The notes under the pieces: generated by a model
Seen by the model: the letters and a program-made list of their open reading frames with translations, nothing else
What the model was told of the DNA's origin: nothing
Databases searched by the model: none
Part shown: piece after piece, positions 60,350 through 64,000 of the stretch
Layout of the letters: each line of letters starts with the position of its first letter
How positions within the stretch are numbered: the first letter of the stretch is position 1
Translations under genes and position numbers: made by a program
Assembly: GCA_964035795.1 (NCBI GenBank)
Contig: OZ038327.1
Location: forward strand, 6,452,985 to 6,516,984
Reading direction: 5' to 3'
Source: Pterobdella sp. o SKG-2022
Lineage: Eukaryota; Annelida; Clitellata; Hirudinida; Piscicolidae
Length of the DNA: 64,000 nt

Positions 60350-63063
60350 TATTTGTTGATAATGGTGACGTTATTTCCATCACATAGTTGCCACCTGATC
60401 TGACCATCAAAACCCTTTCAGTTCTACAAACACAGGTTGTCAATCTTATATTCAAAACAATCCTCAGTTTTATATCAGATCATTGAGGATCATTGTAAGA
60501 ATTAATATATCAAGTTTATTGCTTTGAAAAAAATATATAAATAGTAATTATCAAGTTTATCTTTTAGCTCTAAGTTATTTCATCTTGTACATATAAAACT
60601 AGTTTTTCATTTTTGTTTTTGCAACAACGTGCTGTTATGTGAGTAATTATATTCCGATGTACACTGATGTTGCAGGTGCTGCCCCACCTTTCAAACCCTC
60701 TACAGCTCTCCGACTTCATTGTTACCTCTTTCCGCACTGGTATGTGTGCTGTCATTATTTTGCGTGCTCTTATCTGTTTTCTGATCCAAGTGCTTCATTT
60801 CAATTTTACTATACTAATGTCTTTACTAAGAATAATTATCCTATTTTTTATCCATATTGTATCCACACCATTCCATTATCACCTCTTTCTCATCATCACA
60901 CACCACATCACCAGTTACCACACCACAAATAACACCATATCACTACCACCCACATCATTGCCCATCACATCACTACCCACCATATCATCAGTCATCACAC
61001 CACATCACCAGTCATCACACCACATCATAGGAGGCAAAGTGGGCATGTCAGCTCTTGAGTCTCTTATAGAGCTGATCAACAAACACAACCTGTTATTATT
61101 TTTTTATTACATCTTGTTTCATTATCTACTCAACTGTTAACTTTACTCCACTCATGCTCATCCCAGAGAGTACCCTGACTTTTACACCCACCTGTACAAC
61201 AACATTCCACATGTGATCCAGCCATCACCCCTGCATGCATCCTTCCTCTCATCTCTCGACCTTCTTCTTTCTTCCACGTACGTACTGTGGTGTAGTAGTG
61301 TATCAATGAGTGTATGTTGATAGATTTCTGTGCTAATATTTTATGATATAGGCTTCAGATTGTTTAATAAAATTTTGTGGTCACTTCGCTACTTTTATTA
61401 GTCGAATTTCGAAAATTAAATGTTCACCACCACCACACCACTTCTCCACCCAACCATAACACCACTTTTTCACCTAAAAATTACACGCAGTCACCTTCCT
61501 TGCAACTTGGTCGCGTCTTTCCTCAAGAGACTCAGTATGGTGTTTGTGATGTCACCATGGCAATCTTATGTCATCAGCTTGATAAGGAACATCATCATCA
61601 GACATCCGGGATGTCGAGTCTTGGTGGCATGTGGTGATGTGCAAGGTGGGTGGTGAGGTCGAAGGGTGGTTGTGGGTGTGATAGTTGAGTTTGTACACAT
61701 TATATCTTCGATATCAACAATCATTAACGTCAACTTATGAGAAAATTTATTACTTTATTAACCAAAAATAGCTAGAATTTTTGGTAAGCATAGTCTTATA
61801 ATAATTGTGTAGATTCAAGTAAAATATAATAACAAACATTGAGAATGCATTAATTTTATAATCATTTAGGTAGTTATGTAATTTTTAAAAGTTTAAAGGA
61901 TTATTTTTTAATCATTGAAATTTCTTAGACTTCAAAAAATAAAATTTCAATTTTTCGTAGGAAAATTAATCTCCATGTCCCTTCCTTCGGACACTAATCC
62001 AGGTTTTTCATGTCTTTATTACGAAGTTTTTTCAGTAAGGGATCCCAGGCATTCGTGCCCACATGAAACTGAGGATCATTATAGCCGTTTTCTACTGAAT
62101 TGTTTTTTTTTTTTAATTCCAAGCTTTTTCTCGTTAAAAGTTTTCTCTAAAGAGATAATTTATTCGTATCTGCCATTGTTTTTATGACTTCTGGAATATT
62201 CAAGTTTATTGTTCTAAAGGGCATTCTCTCCCATGTTTGCTGATACCAGATATCATATTTATTGCTTTTTGGGAGGCTGCGTCTGCTTCGTGTTGCGCCA
62301 TTCTGGTTCTAATTGTGAATCGTCTGCCTGATATAGCATTTAGCTGGATGGCATGAGCACTTCACTTTGTAAATACCCTTTTGGTCCAATAAGTTGCGTT
62401 TAGTTTTGTTTGAGGCGCATAGGAAGTTTCCCAGTTTCGGTTCAGATAAACAATGATAGGATACATCATTTTTTGTAAATGTTTTCAATTTTTCATTCAT
62501 CTGCGGGATATATTGTACTGAGACCCAGGTTATATGATGATCGTTTTTCTTTGTTTTTGATTGACCTTGTTGTGTTTTGATATTTTTGTGCTTTTGCATT
62601 GAGCTTATAAATCGACGTTAATGATTGCTAATATTGCTTATAAGTACATTAAGATATCTCTTAAAAGTTACAGCTTGTTTTCACGTATTGCCATTGTTTA
62701 TATGCACATGCTGTCTCGAAGATGGCTTTTCAAACCCTGATGTTTGTGGGCACACCAACACTCAGACATGCAAGAAGACCCATATGTTGGGAAGGAAGCA
62801 GACCCTCTGAAGAGCAATGCCATCAACAGCTCATTGTGGGAGATTAAGGTGGCAATGTGTTTTACTACATCATCAAATATATTCACCATTTGATGAGTCG
62901 CTTATGAAAGCAATGTACTTATTGGTAATGCTTAAATCAGTTACAAATAATGATTACTGGTCACACGACAGATGGTCCAGAACCATAAGCTTCCAGTGAA
63001 CAGCAAAACGGCATGCAGATTCAACAGTATCACCCCCTGTGCCTGTCAGCATTTTTTGAGCCA
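51141..63063 (+). CDS. NOC4L: NOC4L (nucleolar complex protein 4 homologue), exons 1-12; C-terminus uncertain
   Basis: Exons: 51141-51236 (ANKFFDLLAEIQ), 51640-51798 (KEWTNERLDDFFTEL), 52187-52330 (HDDLRFFTLKYLSSL), 52422-52542 (LNNFLIDIKNFG), 60157-60242 (QLKEHRKLFSSLWISFLNMN), 60388-60435 (LPPDLTIKTLSVLQTQ), 60676-60739 (VLPHLSNPLQLSDFIVTSF), 61031-61091 (ALESLIELINKHNL), 61167-61277 (EYPDFYTHLY; SSLDLLLSST), 61491-61645 (HLPCNLVASFLKRL; RHPGCRVLV), 62766-62848 (EDPYVGKEADPL; SSLWEIK) and 63019 onward (IQQYHPLCLSAFFEP). Exons 1-11 total exactly 376 codons with every phase matching. Exon 2 may instead end at 51816. NOC4L pairs with NOP14 in small-subunit ribosome biogenesis in the nucleolus and carries a CBF domain (exons 6-11). 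Exon 12 meets TGA about 50 residues early. A possible last exon at 63487 (TLDDFSMAFDTAF) does not match in phase. Intron 4 is 7.6 kb of nested transposons. Confidence 0.93.
53030..55110 (+). mobile_element. CR1/Jockey-type LINE, Thr/Pro/Asn-rich family, plus strand
   Basis: It is the same family as the antisense copy at 13.6-15.8 kb. Broken frames read AYTDTQKANTLNNYFKSTTK, HGFRAAHSTTTALHH, TILTALDMIKAFDTVNIHQL (catalytic Asp), TYADDIT (catalytic box), NPTILGLTFDSKLNFSIHTN, LLPIIDYANT and, near the end, CSKTSTTLGPESLWIDPVRL. The last is the C-terminal tail after a degraded zinc knuckle. C-rich composition sets it apart from its AT-rich surroundings. It lies in NOC4L intron 4 in the sense orientation and is inactive because of many shifts and stops. 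Confidence 0.82.
55145..55410 (-). mobile_element. RTE C-terminal fragment, antisense
   Basis: On the minus strand the sequence reads RLKGFGHILRKPKNS, KRRESVGDKRRYERN and KHGNLGFHQTPLKKGQM, ending in an ATGATGATT tail at 55145-55160. The R..GFGH, (G)RP..R-like and tail features fit an RTE C-terminus, but the copy is degraded and the call is moderate. Confidence 0.5.
55410..57662 (+). mobile_element. RTE-clade retrotransposon with PHD-type finger, 5'-truncated
   Basis: Second RTE family. Linker (55418-55768): GETWWWNQDVQKAISEKRKS. Then NEVERALGIMKNGKASGP. Reverse transcriptase (56154-57119): [97 protein letters not shown] (intact YADD) and [11 protein letters not shown]. The finger is [20 protein letters not shown], then WIHARCARVKR and CRVC. 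The C-terminal tail (57135-57653) is [20 protein letters not shown] and GSLRWLGHVVRKEDDDC, with GRGRPRLTWKE. The 3' end is an ATGATGATGATT tail. Only two or three shifts interrupt it. It lacks the endonuclease and is sense-oriented in NOC4L intron 4. Confidence 0.92.
57991..58066 (+). mobile_element. SINE body, second copy
   Basis: TCACATGGAGTAGCACCTTG, ACCAATCAATTGCTCAATCG, AAACCCCAGATAGGGGCT and ATCATATGGTCGAC match the body of the SINE at 45563-45639 without its tRNA-like head. Confidence 0.75.
59225..59515 (-). repeat. ~300-bp dispersed repeat, copy 2 (antisense)
   Basis: The reverse complement follows the 34.8-kb copy almost end to end: GGGTATGACATTAAAAGG, AGGCCTGCTACCCTTTGAGG, GTTCCTAAGACAAGTTC, GATGATGTGAAGCTATGG and TTCCTAACCTACACGGC. 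It is inserted in the antisense RTE. Confidence 0.85.
59614..59682. repeat. (AT)n microsatellite
   Basis: About 35 perfect AT units, inside the antisense RTE remnant next to its WWNKEV linker. It gives a spurious YIYIYI translation. Confidence 0.95.
60243..60347 (+). repeat. (GT)n microsatellite forming the start of NOC4L intron 5
   Basis: GTGTGTGTGTATGTATGTTT, then 85 bp of pure GT repeat. It begins at the first base after NOC4L exon 5 (codons CTT AAT ATG AAT) and makes up about 105 of the intron's 145 bases. The intron ends TTCCATCACATAG at 60387. Confidence 0.95.
61735..62605 (-). mobile_element. Penelope-like element, 5'-truncated (linker, GIY-YIG endonuclease, terminal repeat)
   Basis: On the minus strand 62599-62309 reads VSVQYIPQMNEKLKTFTKND, SEPKLGNFLCASNKTKRNLL and KGIYKVKCSCHPAKCYIRQT. 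This is the linker and the start of the GIY-YIG endonuclease of Penelope-like elements (GIYKV..C and YIGQT, here with Arg for Gly). Further along come MADTNKLSLQRKLLTRKSLE and then YNDPQFHVGTNAWDPLLKKL, matching the 35-kb fragment. Near 61810-61740 is a degenerate terminal-repeat arm. The reverse transcriptase is absent. It occupies NOC4L intron 10 (61646-62765), antisense. Confidence 0.85.
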
Positions 63064-63069
63064 TGACTA

Positions 63070-63655
63070 CTCATACGTATGACTTTTTACAACAGCTTGT
63101 TAATCTTCATTGTATTGTTTTTTGAGTTTTTAATCATATTCAAATTTGTGCTACACCACACTTGAAGTTGTCAAGTAAGGAGAGTAAAGTGCAGGTTGGA
63201 AAAGTGCCAGTGAATCCAAAGCCTCCTTCCTCCAGTCAACTACCCATCATCCCTCTCTAATCCAACCACCCATCAGCTCACTATCAAAGCTTTTAGTTTG
63301 TCTCATCTACCTTTCACCCACTCAAATCATTATTTCATCATTCATCCTCCCTCATTCCTTGCATAAAAACACTGTTAGTGATTTATATTATCTGTTTTTT
63401 TCTAAATAAAATGAAGAATTTCAAGTGGAGTATTTGAATTGTTGATGAGATATTCGAAAATGCAAAGTAGCATTCACTCATTGCAGATCTAGTTTGTCTG
63501 GTGAAGTACAGGGCTTCAACGCTTGATGATTTCAGCATGGCATTTGATACAGCTTTTTTTGTACATTTTTTTGAAATAATTTGCTTTTTTCATATATGTG
63601 GGTAATTTTAAGGATTAACAAATATACGCATTCAAATGGCCTCGTCAGAAAGGAT
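63070..63655. other. 3' region of NOC4L; no confident exon
   Basis: A good acceptor (CATTCACTCATTGCAG) ends at 63486 and opens a frame LVCLVKYRAS/TLDDFSMAFDTAF, which vaguely resembles the acidic C-terminus of NOC4 proteins. No exon 12 donor supplies the matching phase. Otherwise unremarkable. Confidence 0.3.
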
Positions 63656-63659
63656 ATCC

Positions 63660-64000
63660 ACGTTTGATGTTCGGGTAGGTGTCCATCAAGTTTCTGTTCT
63701 TAGTCCATTACTTTTTGTTATTGTGCACAGGTTGCTCTTGGGAGATTTTGTATGCTGACGACTTAATGGGAAGTGCTCAGTCCATGGATGAACTATTAGC
63801 GAAGTTGAAATCATCGAGCTCGCAGATGGAGAAAAAGGGGTTGAGGGTGAATATGAGTAAAACAAAGCTAATAGTTTCTGTTTCGAACCTTGATATGTTG
63901 AGAAAATCTGGGAAGTATCCTTGTGGTGTATGCCAAGCAGGTGTGGGTAGAAATGCTATTCAGTGTGGAAGCTGCAGGCAATGGGTACACAAGAAATGCA
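63660..64000 (+). mobile_element. second copy of the 39-42 kb RTE family, running off the window
   Basis: From 63662 the sequence nearly duplicates the reverse transcriptase of the 39-42 kb element: TTTGATGTTCGGGTAGGTGT (FDVRVGVHQ), then SVLSPLLFVIV. A short deletion removes the region after FVIV, before a catalytic box that reads ILYADDLMGSAQSMDEL. LRVNMSKTKLIVS follows, then the first finger half CGVCQAGVGRNAIQCGSCRQ and WVHKKC. It continues beyond the window. Confidence 0.92.

Noticed and set aside
63487..63560. Last exon of NOC4L (TLDDFSMAFDTAF)
   Set aside because: The acceptor is good and the peptide is faintly similar, but no exon 12 donor supplies the required phase, so it is not included in the gene model.

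Overview
This is AT-rich animal genomic DNA with small exons, GT-AG introns and a heavy load of retrotransposons. It is not bacterial: there are no operons, long open reading frames or Shine-Dalgarno sites. The mix of non-LTR retrotransposons (RTE with an embedded PHD finger, CR1/L2-like, Jockey-like, and R4/Dong-like elements with a restriction-like endonuclease), Penelope-like elements, Tc1/mariner, piggyBac and a tRNA-derived SINE points to a soft-bodied invertebrate such as a cnidarian or lophotrochozoan. I cannot name the species.

Four host genes could be assembled exon by exon; in three, nearly all proposed junctions keep the reading phase. (1) Minus strand, about 5.5-7.1 kb: five exons of an ecto-5'-nucleotidase (NT5E/CD73-like) whose catalytic motifs appear altered. 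(2) Plus strand, 25.07-30.44 kb: a complete five-exon UBE2A/UBE2B (RAD6) ubiquitin-conjugating enzyme of 152 residues. (3) Minus strand, 30.82-44.71 kb: TRAPPC13, from the second coding exon to the stop codon; the first exon was not located. (4) Plus strand, 51.14 kb to at least 63.06 kb: NOC4L, with exons 1-12 recognised and an uncertain C-terminus. UBE2A and TRAPPC13 lie tail to tail with poly(A) signals about 120 bp apart. TRAPPC13 and NOC4L diverge.

Almost everything else is mobile DNA, and much of it lies inside introns. 0-5 kb: a decayed CR1/L2-like fragment and another LINE reverse transcriptase. 7.9-16.6 kb: CR1/L2-like, a nearly full-length R4/Dong-like element, and Jockey/CR1-type fragments. 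17-25 kb: a 257-bp pure TAGG array, a 31-bp minisatellite, and three R4-like fragments embedded in TAA/TTA microsatellites. The UBE2A intron 1 holds a foldback element and an antisense RTE. The TRAPPC13 introns hold an almost complete RTE, a Tc1 element with long inverted repeats filling one intron, and Penelope fragments. The TRAPPC13-NOC4L intergenic region holds SINEs, a 179-bp palindrome, a CR1/L2-like element and a piggyBac remnant. The 7.6-kb NOC4L intron 4 holds a CR1-type element and two RTE families. The short NOC4L intron 5 is mostly a GT microsatellite that begins exactly at the splice donor, and intron 10 carries a 5'-truncated Penelope element.

No novel multigene system (defence island, biosynthetic cluster or CRISPR) is visible. 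The points of most interest are the NOC4L donor built from a GT repeat, the possible pseudoenzyme 5'-nucleotidase, the Penelope-related inverted-repeat family, and the nested repeat architecture.
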